Assembly: GCF_000005505.3 (NCBI RefSeq)
Contig: NC_016134.3
Coordinates: 4,650,001-4,714,000, forward strand
Reading direction: 5' to 3'
DNA from: Brachypodium distachyon
Taxonomy: Eukaryota; Streptophyta; Magnoliopsida; Poales; Poaceae
Length of the DNA stretch: 64,000 bases
Of this stretch, positions 1 to 10,143 are shown piece by piece (position 1 is the first letter of the stretch; every line of letters begins with the position of its first letter). Both the position numbers and the translations under genes were made by a program. A model generated the notes under the pieces. It ran no database searches and was not told where the DNA came from. It saw only the letters and a program-made list of their open reading frames with translations.

Positions 1-1245
1 ATGAATCTGCTTGGGGCACTTATGGCCTGGCCCAAACTTCTCCCCGCACTTGAAACATTCCCCCCTGGCTTTGCGTTGTGCTTTGAAGTTATCAAATCGG
101 TCAGAGAACTTGCCCGCGGCTTCAGTTTTCTTTCAATCAGTGAAATCACCCAAGATACCCTGATGTTGGTAAGGCTTGGTGTATTTTCCTTGAAAACCAC
201 TACGAGCTTCCACCTTCTTGATGATAGGAGTAGGATCCTCCACCAACAGAGCCTCCTGTGTTTGAGCCAAAGAGAAAGCCGGATCAACAGTTCCAGGTTG
301 TTGTAATTTAATAGCTTTGCAGATTTAAGGCTTTAGCCCCTCTAGGAACCGAATAACAAAGAAGGTTTCATCATATGAATGATTGTACAATAAGACCTTG
401 CGCATGAGTTCCTCAAATATATATGCATAGTCATCAACCGAGGTTACTTGTCTACATGCAAAGAAAGTCTCCATTGTCTTGGTGTACTTGTTGCGGTTGA
501 ATTTAGCAAACACGACAACACATAATGCAGCCCATGAATCTATTGTATGCATAGCTTGAAAGGTTTGCAGCCATAAAGAAGCATTGCCCCTAAAATGCAT
601 AGTTGAAAAATCTACCCAAAGATGATCTTGAACTTGATACAATCGAAAGTATTTTTCACACTGTTCTTTCCACCATTTAGGATTATCACCATTAAAAGTT
701 GGAAAATCGGATTTAGGCAACCTAGCTCCATGATGTTGTCCAGCAGAACGATTAGCATAATTATCATGTTCATCATCATGGGGAAATAAGTCATTGGTTC
801 CAGGTTGCTCACCCCCAACCAGGGTGTGCCCAGGGGTTCGATCCTCCCCAGTAACACCACCTTGGTGACGCAGTGGAGAACGGTGCCCACTGGGCCGTGA
901 GTTATCCAGTCGCTGGTGTTGCTGAGTCGGTTTCGATGAAGGTGACTGCGTCGTCTCCAAGGTGGTGACACGCTTAGCGAGCCCCTCGACGGCGGATCCC
1001 ATATCTGACACCTTTTTGTTGGTGTCAGTCGTGGACTGGATGATGCGCTCCAAGGTAGCATCGGTACGCTTGGCACGCTCCTGGAGATCCTGGGTGTTGG
1101 TGGTGAGCGTCGACAGGTTGGTGGTGACCTCGGCCAAATGTGTGGCCGTGTCCTTCAAAATGTCCTTGATGCTGGCGAGGTCTGCCTCCGCCATCACCAT
1201 TCCCTCCGTCAGAGTAGGTTTGTTGGATCGCCCTGTTGCTCCCAC
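1..1245 (-). pseudogene. Ty3/gypsy retrotransposon gag, decayed, truncated by window edge
   Basis: This is the gag part of an LTR retrotransposon. From ATG 1245 (or an internal Met near 1197) one frame runs to position 1 if two stop codons are ignored, a TAA at 327-325 and a TGA at 135-133. The N-terminal part is coiled-coil-like and Thr/Leu-rich. It is followed by the retrotransposon gag core (PTFNGDNPKWW, then FRGNASLWLQTF and the C-terminal motif RFLEGLKP). Beyond both stops the frame still encodes a zinc knuckle (CFKCGEK then GPGHKC) near position 60-10. Protease and polymerase would lie off the left edge. Both stops fall inside an otherwise readable frame, so the copy is probably dead. 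The gag type fits Ty3/gypsy; I cannot name the family. Confidence 0.85.
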
Positions 1246-1422
1246 CCCGAATCCACTCCCACTTAGCTAGGGTACACGCGAGCGTGTCTTGCGCAGAATC
1301 ACCGAAGCAATTACACACCCGTTGTCAAAGTTTGATGGTGTGAATCAAGAGAATTGTGGAGACAAACGAAGAACAACCGAACAAATTTTTGGGGATTTTT
1401 GAGAAACTGGGATCGAAACGAA

Positions 1423-1434
1423 GCTCTGATACTA
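1423..1434 (-). other. Primer-binding site, initiator tRNA-Met type
   Basis: Read on the minus strand this is TAGTATCAGAGC. It differs by one base from TGGTATCAGAGC, the common plant LTR-retrotransposon site complementary to the 3' end of initiator tRNA-Met. It lies two bases inside the LTR border and upstream of gag, where a PBS belongs. Confidence 0.75.
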
Positions 1435-1436
1435 GA

Positions 1437-1690
1437 TGCTACAGACCAAGTAGCACTCCTCGCGTCACGCTGAGGATCGGACCAGGAAGAATCGCAAGAT
1501 ATGAGAATTTGGGGATCAGAGAGCAGAGGAAAGTAGATAGGAGTCACGCCGTTTAGCGTTTGTACATTCATCGATAATCCTCACGCACGCACGCGCCGGT
1601 GATATGCGCCCAGCAGGTCGCACACACACGTCAACTTGGGCTCACAACACACTCGGCCCACTAGCGGAAGGCCCAACACTTAATTAGTCA
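1437..1690 (-). repeat. 5' LTR of the gypsy element (outer border uncertain)
   Basis: The inner border is set by the PBS: on the plus strand the LTR opens with TGCTACAGACC at 1437, so on the minus strand it ends in CA. The outer border must read CA on the plus strand. Two candidates exist, 1678 (minus strand starts TGTTGGGCC) and 1690 (minus strand starts TGACTAATT). Either gives a short LTR of about 240-255 bp. The partner LTR is outside the window, so neither border can be confirmed by comparison. Confidence 0.55.
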
Positions 1691-3219
1691 GGATACTCCA
1701 TCGTGCTGCTGCCTGTGTAGATCGTTGCATCGCCCCCCTCCCTCGCCGGCCTTTCCTATCACCCTCGCACCGCACGCCGCCATCCTGGAAGAGGCCGACC
1801 AGAAGGGCTCTGCGTCAAGCAAGGATGCCACTAAAATCAGGAATAAGATGTTGATCGGTGGCCCTGTATTTCTTTCTTTCTTTCTTCGGAATATCTATGT
1901 GGGGCACGTGCCTAGCGTAGTCTTACGCAGCGGCGTGCTCCGCACCGTCGGATTAATCGCCACATCTCACCGACTCTCACGGTCTCTCTTTCTTCTTTCT
2001 TCTCTCTCCCTCTTACCTCTCCCATTCTCCACCGAGGCACCGACCGAAACCTGCCCCATCTACTCTACCGAGTCCCGACCCGCCACCTGCCACAATCCCC
2101 ATCGCTGGCAGCCACCACCGCAAATCCACCGGCCGCCGCATCCTCACCCTTGCGCCACACCGGATTTGACAGCACAGTCGACCCTGTGGCAGTACCGGCG
2201 GCGATGAGAAATCCCCCCACAGGAGCAGAACCACCCGGGCCTGGCCGCGTGCCCAACCTCCCCAGTCACGGCGAGCGGCGACGCGTGGATGCGGTACTGG
2301 CCTTCAGCGCGGTCTCCCCCGCCGCCTCTACCACCGGCGGCGCGTACGGGAGTAGCCCGGATGAGCCGGAGCCGCAGATCCCGCCGCCGGTCACGAGGAC
2401 CGCGATGAGGAGCTGAGCTTGATGGTCGTGGCGGAGAAAATGAACCTCCATGGCGTGGCGGACCCAGATGGGGCGGTTGATGGCGACGGCGATGATGATG
2501 GTGGCTTGGCGACGGCGATGACGATGGTGGCTTGGCGACGGCGATGACGATGGTGGCTTGGCGGCGGCTGATTTGGAGGAGCAGCAAGTCGTGGTAACCC
2601 ATCTCCTCTCCTTTTTCCCATCTCATCCTCTTCTTTCTCTCCTTCTCATCACTTCCATTCCCTGAGTAGGAAGAAGAAGAAGAGAATGACATACTGAGCG
2701 TTGCCGTTTCATGGACGCGCCGAGTGTTCTCCAAGCACGGCCTCTGGTTTAGCTCTCGTCCTCGGACTCATACGTCAGATTTCTGCCGGTTGCGAGGCAC
2801 ACGTGGAGGAGCTTCAGGGTGCTAGCGTTGACTATGTACCTGGGCTGCGGCCGCACGAGTGCTACTCCTACTGCTGCTACCACCGGGGCTCTCCTCGCAA
2901 CATCCCCATGCTCACTGGTGTGGAGGTGCAGGATGAGGACAGTGACACTCATATGGCTCCCGGATCTCCGCCGTATGCACCGATTTGTTGCTGTTTCTAC
3001 AGAAGCAAGGGCGGTGGCCGTCATTGGTGAGCTTTTCTGTGAGCAATCCACTTTGTTTTTAGCTGATTAGTTGTTGCTATGTATCTTTGTGTCTGATCCT
3101 CGAGATAGGAATGCCCATGAGATAGTTTTTTTTTTATTGCGGTCATGCTTGCAAATTTTGTGTACATAGTTTCCATAGTCTCATGGTAGCACTACAATTT
3201 TGGTATCGAACAACCATTG
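1691..3219. other. No gene recognised; orphan CT-rich then GC-rich stretch
   Basis: Around 1985-2050 there is a pyrimidine-rich run (mixed CT) followed by GC-rich, CpG-rich sequence to about 2420, the layout typical of a grass 5' UTR and first exon. Open frames on both strands are low-complexity (Pro, Arg, Ser, His) and none looks like a known protein. Possibly a captured promoter/UTR piece inside a transposon, or the relic of a dead gene. I see no splice chain linking it to anything downstream. Confidence 0.4.
2482..2559. repeat. 26-bp tandem repeat, 3 copies
   Basis: Three units of exactly 26 bp begin at 2482, 2508 and 2534 (core GGCGACGGCGATGACGATGG). The first copy differs by one base, and a decayed fourth copy starts at 2560. 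The low-complexity minus-strand frame across it repeats because of this array, which is a reason not to read it as a protein gene. Confidence 0.9.
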
Positions 3220-3917
3220 TTATTGTTACCACACAACCATGTAATTCACTTGCATAATCTGGTAATGAAAATAACAAATGACGTGTATGGGACAAACTGA
3301 TAGTTGTTATAACACAACGCGGCAAGTTCACTCGAATAATATGGCAATTAAAAGTAATAAATTGTGTGTATGGAACAATTCTGGCAATTGTTACAACACA
3401 ACCTGGCAATTCACTCGGATAATCTGGCAATTAGAAGTAGCAAATTGTGTGTATGAGTATGAACAACTTGACAATTGGTACAACACAACTTGGCAATTTC
3501 ACTCGGACAATCTGGCAACTAAATTAACATATTCACCAATTAAAGGTAGCAAATTGAGTGTATGGACAACCTGGCAATTTCACTTGGATAATCTGGCAAT
3601 CAAAGTAGCACAAAATGGCAGTTAAAGATAGCAAATTCAGTGTAACTACTTGGCAATTGTTACAACACAACCTGGCAATTTCACTTGTATAATCTGGCAA
3701 CTAAAGTAACATAATCTAGCAATTAAAAATAGCAAACTGAGTGTATGAAATGACTTGGAAATTTCGCTCGAGTAATGTGGCAATTAAGGTAACAAAATCT
3801 GGCAATTTAAATTAACAAATTGTGTGCATAAAGCAAGCTGGCAACTTCACTCAGATAATCTGGCAATCGAACTAACATAATATGGCAATTAAAGTAATGA
3901 ATTGCAATCTAAATAAC
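3220..3917. repeat. Degenerate tandem array, about 8 units of 80-98 bp
   Basis: Each unit carries the same order of short blocks: ACACAACCTGGCAATT, TCACTCGGATAATCTGGCAA, TTAAAAGTAGCAAATTG and TGTGTATGG. Units begin near 3220, 3305, 3390, 3478, 3566, 3659, 3758 and 3842. They differ from one another by many substitutions and by small insertions, so the array is old. All frames through it are closed by stops. It shows a satellite-like pattern inside an otherwise single-copy-looking stretch; it may be the internal region of a non-autonomous transposon. Confidence 0.8.
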
Positions 3918-5419
3918 AGTTGAAGTAGTATACCATTTTGTTTTTGTCAAAATGGAAGATATGAGTTTATTTGGACTGATAGTTGCATCATGGGCATGGC
4001 AGTGAAAAACATGACAAACTTGTAGCACTGGCACAATCCTTTGTGAGTAGCGACAGTGCAATACTTACACCGTAGCAAGTGTATATTTTTTTATTTTTTG
4101 GTTTTTTGTTGAATTGATCCGTCCTGTTTTCGTAGGGTATGGACAACATGCATTTTTTCAGGGGTTGATGGTGACTCACAAGAGGGATCTGATGACTTCT
4201 GACGCGAGCACATGGGAGGTCTGACGCAAGCTGGCAAGAAAAGCAGATGGCATCATACGCTAATGCTAGGCTGCAGCCAGGAAGCGGGTGCTGCGCGTGC
4301 GCAGCCTAACGGGCGGGTTGCACTAGCGGGCGCCGCTGCAGCCAGCTATGTGGGGAATGCCGTTGTGTAGTTCAGTTCTTTCTTTCTTTCTTGTGCTTTT
4401 GGACTACTGCTGAATTTATGCTGCCGCTGATCCTGCTTTTGCTCTCCCCATGGGATTCCGAACCTTAACCTAGCAGGTGAGATCTCAGTAATCTGATAGC
4501 AGCATCATGAAATTCAGTTTGAACTTCATGTACTTTGTAGAACGATTACGGCTAGGATTAATGGACAGGGTGTGGCATTAGGGTAAAAAGTTATTCCTTT
4601 TAAAGTAAACGCCTAAACTTTTATGTGCCCGCGCACCTTCTAGTCACGACGAGTGCTCACTTTCTCACCCGCTTCCTTATCCACGGGACCACACCACGGG
4701 ACATCAACTGACCCCCCCTCCCCTCCCTCCCCCTCTCTCTCTCTCTCCCCTCCCTTCTTCCTCCCTGATATCAACGCGCCCCCACCCCCGCTGCCCGCAC
4801 GCAGTGGCGCGCCTCCTCCCTCCCCGCCGCCGTCGGCACCATCTACCCGTCGCCGCCGCTGCCGCGCCCCCAACCCTCGGTCGATCCCGCCGCCGCGCCC
4901 CTAACCCCACCTCCCCAGCCGCCGCCGCCGCCGCGCCCCCCCTGGCTACCCATACCTAAGCCCTGTGAGTCACCCACCAAAACCACCCCTCCGCCGCCCA
5001 CTCTCTCCCCTGTCAGCGGCCGCCGGCACCCCCCTCCTCCCCCGGCTCTCTTCTCTGCCCTCTCGCCCCAACTTCTGTGCACCATCCCGGCCGATCCGGT
5101 GCGTCGTTGGGCTCGATGAGGAACCGGTCCTCTGCGGGCCAGGGTGGGGTCGAAGGGGAGGATGGAGCCGGCCGGCAGTTGGCCGCGTTGCTCGCCTTCC
5201 TTCAGCAGCGTCGTTGCTGCTCGCACAGCAGACCCTCGAGCGTCCTTCACCACTCACGCACCTCCTCATCTGCTTCTCCGACTTCGGCCTTTATTCTCGG
5301 TTGTTGGATTTGAATTGTGTTCAGTGATTCATGTAAATTCTAGTCGGAGTTACTTTATGATTATGATGGGTGTATTTTCAGTGTATGACAGTACATTTTT
5401 TATTTAATTAGATGTCGTT
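3918..5419. other. No gene recognised; second orphan CT/GC-rich stretch
   Basis: 3918-4600 holds nothing I can support. From about 4660 to 5300 there is a (CT)n tract and then a strongly GC-rich, CpG-rich segment that looks like a grass 5' UTR plus first exon. The plus-strand frame at 4965-5327 (ATG near 4965) is Pro/Ser/Arg-rich and resembles no family I know; the region passes abruptly into AT-rich repeats at 5330. Confidence 0.4.
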
Positions 5420-5622
5420 TTCATGTTAAGAGTTACATTGTTGATCTTTTAGGTGTAACTTTCATGTTAAGATTTACTTTGTGGATCTTTTAGATGTAGC
5501 TTTCGTGTTAAGAGTTACTTTCTTGATCTTTTAGATGTATTTTCATGTTAAGAGTTACTTTCTTGATCTTTTGGATGTAGTTTTAGTGTTATGAGTTACT
5601 TTTATTTACTTTTTAGATGTAG
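5420..5622. repeat. 41-bp tandem repeat, 5 copies
   Basis: Units start at 5420, 5461, 5502, 5542 and 5583. The core reads TTCATGTTAAGAGTTACTTT followed by CTTGATCTTTTAGATGTAG. Copies 3 and 4 are nearly identical; copies 1, 2 and 5 carry a few changes. The sequence is AT-rich and non-coding. Confidence 0.9.
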
Positions 5623-6692
5623 TTGTGATGTTCAAACTTACATCTATTTGTGAGCTTGGAGAAAATAAGTTTTGCTGGCTGTGTGAAATCTCGCAGTAGA
5701 GGAGAGGGGTCTCATAGATTAGATGCAACATCTTTCTTGTGTTTACAAGGGTTACTTTTGCTTTAGTAGATAAGAGACTTTTGTTAAAAAAAATGTTCGT
5801 TTTGTGTGTATATAACGATAAATTTTCTTGGGATCTAGAGCATTGGTAATTTGTGTTTTTTTTCTCGAGATGTGTTTCATGGTGGGAGCAGAAAGAAAAA
5901 AGTGATGGTCTAGTTGTAGCGAAAAGAAAAGGTTTTCTCTTGTACTGTCACGTGCGGGGCCGGGCCCAGCAGCACAGCAGGAGGAGGGGAAAGCATAAAA
6001 CAGAAACAGAGGAGAAAGACGCGTCGCTACCTTGGTGTCCACGCTAAACCACAATAGCTGTCGTTTTCTGAGTGTGAACGCAATGCGGGACCACAGTAGT
6101 TGTCGGAACGCACTTCTTAAGCTATATAGTGCGCGCGCACTATGTAGACGGACCCTAAATACTAGTTCAATCCCACCCTGCAAGTGAGTCATTCTATCTG
6201 ATGATTGTTTTAAGAGTTGGACTTAACCGAAGAAATAGCTACAGAAATAGGGTTTACCAGTTTAAATATTCTCTTTTCTTAATTCTTATTACCACCGTAC
6301 ATGCCGCCTATTTTCCATGAGAATATTTTATTTTCCAACAGAAAAAGGCCCTGCGTTTCTTAATTCATATGTGTTGAACTGTTGATGTATTGATGGTGTG
6401 ATTGCAACTAGCCCTCCTTCAAAGGTCCACCAAGGGAGGTGGAATTCTCAGTTTTTTTCCACATGGAACCCTCCAGTGTGCTTCCTTAACAAAAACGTGT
6501 GGACTATTGAGTTATCAACGGCCCCTTATTAACAATCTTGCATATATACACGGTCAGTTCATCTGCTTTCTTTAGAGTCCATCCTCGTCCCCCAAGCAGC
6601 TCTGCACTCTGCATATTTTCTGTAGAATCTGGTTTTGTTTTGCTTGGTTCTGTGCAACCTCTTCTTTGATTATTGACACAAAATAATTGGCC
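5623..6692. other. Intergenic, upstream of the receptor kinase
   Basis: AT-rich sequence with no supported gene. It contains a perfect 18-bp palindrome at 6126-6143 (ATAGTGCGCGCGCACTAT). The last 150 bp should hold the kinase promoter and 5' UTR. Confidence 0.5.
6543..6548 (+). promoter_or_regulatory. Possible TATA box of the receptor kinase gene
   Basis: GCATATATACAC lies 145-150 bp before the ATG at 6693, a plausible distance for a TATA box with a 5' UTR of about 115 bp. This is assigned by position only. Confidence 0.35.
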
Positions 6693-9185
6693 ATGCAGAC
6701 AGTACAATTGCTTCGTGTGTTTATTATCATCACCCTCTCGTTCATGTTTTTTTACTGCTTCCATCAACAACTTCCTTGTGCCCATGCTATATCTTTACCT
6801 AGCTCGACAGCGAAGAACACCAGTTTTTTGGACTACTCAACCATCAGTTTGGGTGGAAACTCTAGCGCTCGTTTATTTCTTCAGAGCAGAAGCAGCTCCA
6901 ACACCCTGGCTAGTTTTGGTTTGTACAGCACAGATAATTCTTCATTTGTCCTTTGCGTCATGATGACCTACTACTCCAGTGGCTATGCAGATCTTGTTAT
7001 CGGCCAGCCACAGGTTATCTGGTCTGCGAACCGCAACTTCCCCGTAGGCTGGAATGCCATCCTTTCTTTCACTGGGGATGGTAACTTACTTCTTCACAAC
7101 AGTGATGGTACCTTGGTATGGTCCCCAGAGACAGCGGGCACCTCTATTGTTGGCGGGTCTCTTGCTGTTGGTATGCGCCTCTATGGTTCAGGAAACCTTG
7201 TGCTCTTTGATCGGAACCATTCCTCTGTATGGCAGTCCTTTGACTACCCAACAGACACATTGGTCATTGGGCAGTCACTCTGTGTGGGGGTTAATCTCAT
7301 CTCCAATGCTTCAGTCACCAGTTGGACATCGGGTCAGGTTAATCTTCATACCCGGCTGAATGGATTACATTTTTACTTCGGCTCTGCTTCTTATTACAAG
7401 CAAGTATTCCAACCAACTTCTCTAGGCAATAGTACATCACAATATTGTTATGCATTTGCCAATGGAAGCCTTGGATCTCCCAACCTGCAAATCTTCTCGT
7501 TGCCACTCGCAAGGTCATTTCAGTTCATGCGGTTAGAGCTTGATGGGCACCTACGTCTTTATGAAATGGAGGAGGCCACTGTCCGGGTGGTGTTTGATGT
7601 GCTAAGCAATGATGTCAAGTTTTGTGATTACCCTATGGCTTGCGGTGAATATGGTGTTTGCATTAATGGCCAGTGTTGTTGTCCCAGCTCAAGCTATTTT
7701 AGACTACAAGACGAATGGCATCCAGATGTTGGGTGCATGCCTCTCACCAGTCTGTCCTGCAATCATATGGGCTATCATCAACTTGTACCTATTGGCAACA
7801 TTTCCTACTTCAGTGATGATAGCTTCCAGTCATTGGCTGCTTCGTTCTCGCAAAAGAAAAAATCATTGGCTACTTCTGCTACAGATGTGTACTGCAAGCA
7901 ATCTTGCTTGGAAGAGTGTTCTTGCAAAGTTGCGTTGTTTCACTATGACAGCCATGATGGCAATACCGGCTCTTGTTTGCTTTTATCACAGGCATTGCTA
8001 CTCTCTCAAACTAAGAGTTCTGCTAATCATACTTTGGCGTTTTTCAAAATACAGGGCAGCTTACCACCGAAAAGAAGGACCAGCATTGCAGTTGGTTCGG
8101 CAGTCGGGAGTCTTGTTTTATTTTCAATTGCCATCTCAATTTTCATTTGGAGAAAATGTAAGAAAAGGGAAGAAGAAGAAGTGTACTTTGGAGGAATACC
8201 TGGAGCACCAACGAGGTTTTCCTATAATGAGTTGAAGATAGCTACAAGGAACTTTTCGATGAAGCTCGGAGTTGGAGGGTTTGGAACTGTTTTCAAAGGT
8301 AAAATAGGCAAGGAAACAATTGCTGTCAAACGCTTAGAAGGTGTTGACCAAGGAAAGGATGAGTTCTTAGCAGAGGTTGAGACCATAGGAGGAATTCATC
8401 ACATTAATCTTGTCAGGTTAGTTGGATTTTGTGCCGAAAAATCCCACAGGCTTCTTGTGTACGAGTACATGAGCAATAGTTCATTGGACAAATGGATATT
8501 CCATGCACATCCAGCGTTTACCCTTTCTTGGAAGACAAGGCGTAACATTATCATGGGTATTGCCAAGGGCCTGTCTTATCTCCATGAAGAATGTGAGCAA
8601 AGGATTGCTCACCTCGACATCAAGCCCCATAACATTCTCCTGGATGATAAGTTTCAAGCAAAGGTCTCCGATTTTGGATTATCAAAACTAATCAGTAGGG
8701 ACGAAAGCAAAGTCATGACTCGAATGCGAGGTACGCGTGGATATCTTGCACCTGAGTGGCTAGGTTCAAAGATCACCGAGAAGGTAGACATATACAGCTT
8801 TGGGATCGTGATAGTCGAAATCATATGCGGGCGGGAGAACCTGGATGAGTCACAGCCAGAAGAGCGAATTCACCTGATAAGCCTTCTTCAAGAAAAGGCT
8901 AGGTCCGGACAGTTGCTTGATCTCGTGGACAGCAGCAGCAACGACATGCAGTTTCACCTGGAGGAGGTCAGGGAAATGATGGAGCTTGCAATGTGGTGCT
9001 TACAGGTTGATAGCAGCAAAAGGCCTCTGATGTCAACTGTTGCCAAGGTGCTGGAAGGTGCCATGGCTTTAGAGGCCACACCTAACTATGATCTTGTTGC
9101 TAATTATGAACCAAACCATGCAAATGTTTCGGGGCAAATTTGTTCATACCTGCCTTCGGCAACACATCTGTCTGGACCTAGGTGA
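6693..9185 (+). CDS. G-type lectin S-receptor-like Ser/Thr kinase, SD2-5 type
   Basis: Single-exon gene of 830 aa. The start is ATG 6693; the frame is also open for two codons upstream (from a TTG) but has no earlier ATG. A hydrophobic signal peptide covers residues 1-32. A bulb-type (mannose-binding) lectin domain follows (about 50-190, with VIWSANRNFPV and VWQSFDYPTDTL), then a Cys-rich EGF/PAN-like segment (about 310-455). A membrane helix spans about 465-486. The cytoplasmic kinase has the FSYNELKIATRNF lead-in, glycine loop GVGGFGTV near 525, Lys546, catalytic HLDIKPHN with Asp642, and DFG Asp660. HLD in place of HRD makes it a non-RD kinase, as is usual for this subfamily. Family members act at the plasma membrane in immune or stress perception; the ligand cannot be inferred. 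Confidence 0.92.
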   Translation: MQTVQLLRVFIIITLSFMFFYCFHQQLPCAHAISLPSSTAKNTSFLDYSTISLGGNSSARLFLQSRSSSNTLASFGLYSTDNSSFVLCVMMTYYSSGYADLVIGQPQVIWSANRNFPVGWNAILSFTGDGNLLLHNSDGTLVWSPETAGTSIVGGSLAVGMRLYGSGNLVLFDRNHSSVWQSFDYPTDTLVIGQSLCVGVNLISNASVTSWTSGQVNLHTRLNGLHFYFGSASYYKQVFQPTSLGNSTSQYCYAFANGSLGSPNLQIFSLPLARSFQFMRLELDGHLRLYEMEEATVRVVFDVLSNDVKFCDYPMACGEYGVCINGQCCCPSSSYFRLQDEWHPDVGCMPLTSLSCNHMGYHQLVPIGNISYFSDDSFQSLAASFSQKKKSLATSATDVYCKQSCLEECSCKVALFHYDSHDGNTGSCLLLSQALLLSQTKSSANHTLAFFKIQGSLPPKRRTSIAVGSAVGSLVLFSIAISIFIWRKCKKREEEEVYFGGIPGAPTRFSYNELKIATRNFSMKLGVGGFGTVFKGKIGKETIAVKRLEGVDQGKDEFLAEVETIGGIHHINLVRLVGFCAEKSHRLLVYEYMSNSSLDKWIFHAHPAFTLSWKTRRNIIMGIAKGLSYLHEECEQRIAHLDIKPHNILLDDKFQAKVSDFGLSKLISRDESKVMTRMRGTRGYLAPEWLGSKITEKVDIYSFGIVIVEIICGRENLDESQPEERIHLISLLQEKARSGQLLDLVDSSSNDMQFHLEEVREMMELAMWCLQVDSSKRPLMSTVAKVLEGAMALEATPNYDLVANYEPNHANVSGQICSYLPSATHLSGPR

Positions 9186-9753
9186 TATATAATTAGCTCC
9201 CTTTCCAAATACACCAATGGCGTGTCCTATCTCTATTTTTACATTCTCATGTGTTCTCTAGCTATGAGCTTGCAGGCCCCGGTTTCTAAAATCATTCTGT
9301 TGAATATGAAGTTCACCATTTTGTTAAACCATCGCCTGTATTTAGTACCAAATATTGTAGCTTGTTCGTGTAACAACTGCATTATAGAAATGTATTAGTT
9401 CAGTACCCACTTTCCAAATGGATTGTGTTTAAATCTCATGCCATTTCCACCACCGTCTTGTTATTTAAGCTTAAACCCGGCGGATATTTGTTTCATTCCT
9501 TGGGCAATTTCTGTTGCATTTTTATCTCCTGGTGACACACACAGGCAGTCCGTGCTATGTACATTACCAATTGGTTGCAGATTAGCGAAGCATGTTTTTC
9601 AGCCAATTCTCTCTGCTGGGAAGCGACAGAATGGACAGTGCAATGAGTATGGAAAAAGTGGAAATCCGTCAGTCAAACTTAGTGAGAATTGATGGATTTG
9701 AACAAAAACATGCTTGGTTTCGAGTCTCAAGTGATCTGAATAAGAGTAAAATG
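9186..9753. other. Intergenic, downstream of the receptor kinase
   Basis: Contains the presumed 3' UTR of the kinase (AT-rich, about 9186-9420). Nothing else is recognised. Confidence 0.4.
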
Positions 9754-10143
9754 CACTCAGGGTCACTCAACTTGGTTTCGAGTCTCAATTTAGTCACTAT
9801 ATTTTGGAAATCGAATTTTACGGTCCGTGAACTTGATGAAATATTCCACATGGTACCGTATTTTGTACACATGGATGCTCGCTCAGCTCGGATTTTTGTA
9901 ATTTGCCCCCCGAAAATAATCCATGAGTCCGTGAAAAATAATCCATGAGGACCGGAGCGCATTTTTTCAGGGAGTAAAATGCAAAAAACCAAGCACAGCT
10001 GGCACAAGAGACAGACCCATACATACAAAATACGGTATCTGTGACCGTATGTGGGATATTTCGTCAAGTTTATGGTCCGTAACTTTCTATTTCTAAAATA
10101 GAATGACTAAATGAGAATCGAAACAAGTTCAGGACCGTGAGTG
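9754..10143. mobile_element. Foldback (MITE-like) element with ~110-bp inverted arms
   Basis: The left arm from 9754 (CACTCAGGGTCACTCAACTTG) matches, in reverse complement, the right arm ending at 10143 (CACTCACGGTCCTGAACTTG). Similarity continues inward through TTTAGTCACTATATTTTGGAAAT against TTTAGTCATTCTATTTTAGAAAT, and through CCACATGGTACCGTATTTTG against the segment 10020-10055. About 150 bp of unrelated sequence lies between the arms. No transposase is present and no clear target duplication is visible. The long arms fit a non-autonomous DNA transposon; the superfamily is not certain. Confidence 0.75.

Noticed and set aside
2144..2734. 196-codon minus-strand open frame
   Set aside because: Low-complexity and partly made of the 26-bp repeat; no family resemblance and no splice context.
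3220..3917. CRISPR-like array
   Set aside because: Eukaryotic DNA, and the units are continuous diverged tandem copies without constant repeats and unique spacers.
4965..5327. 120-codon plus-strand frame in the GC-rich segment
   Set aside because: Composition-driven (Pro, Ser, Arg, Leu), unlike any family I know; overlapping frames on both strands are equally open.
6687..6692. Earlier non-ATG start (TTG) for the receptor kinase
   Set aside because: Nuclear genes use ATG; the first ATG at 6693 gives a proper signal peptide.
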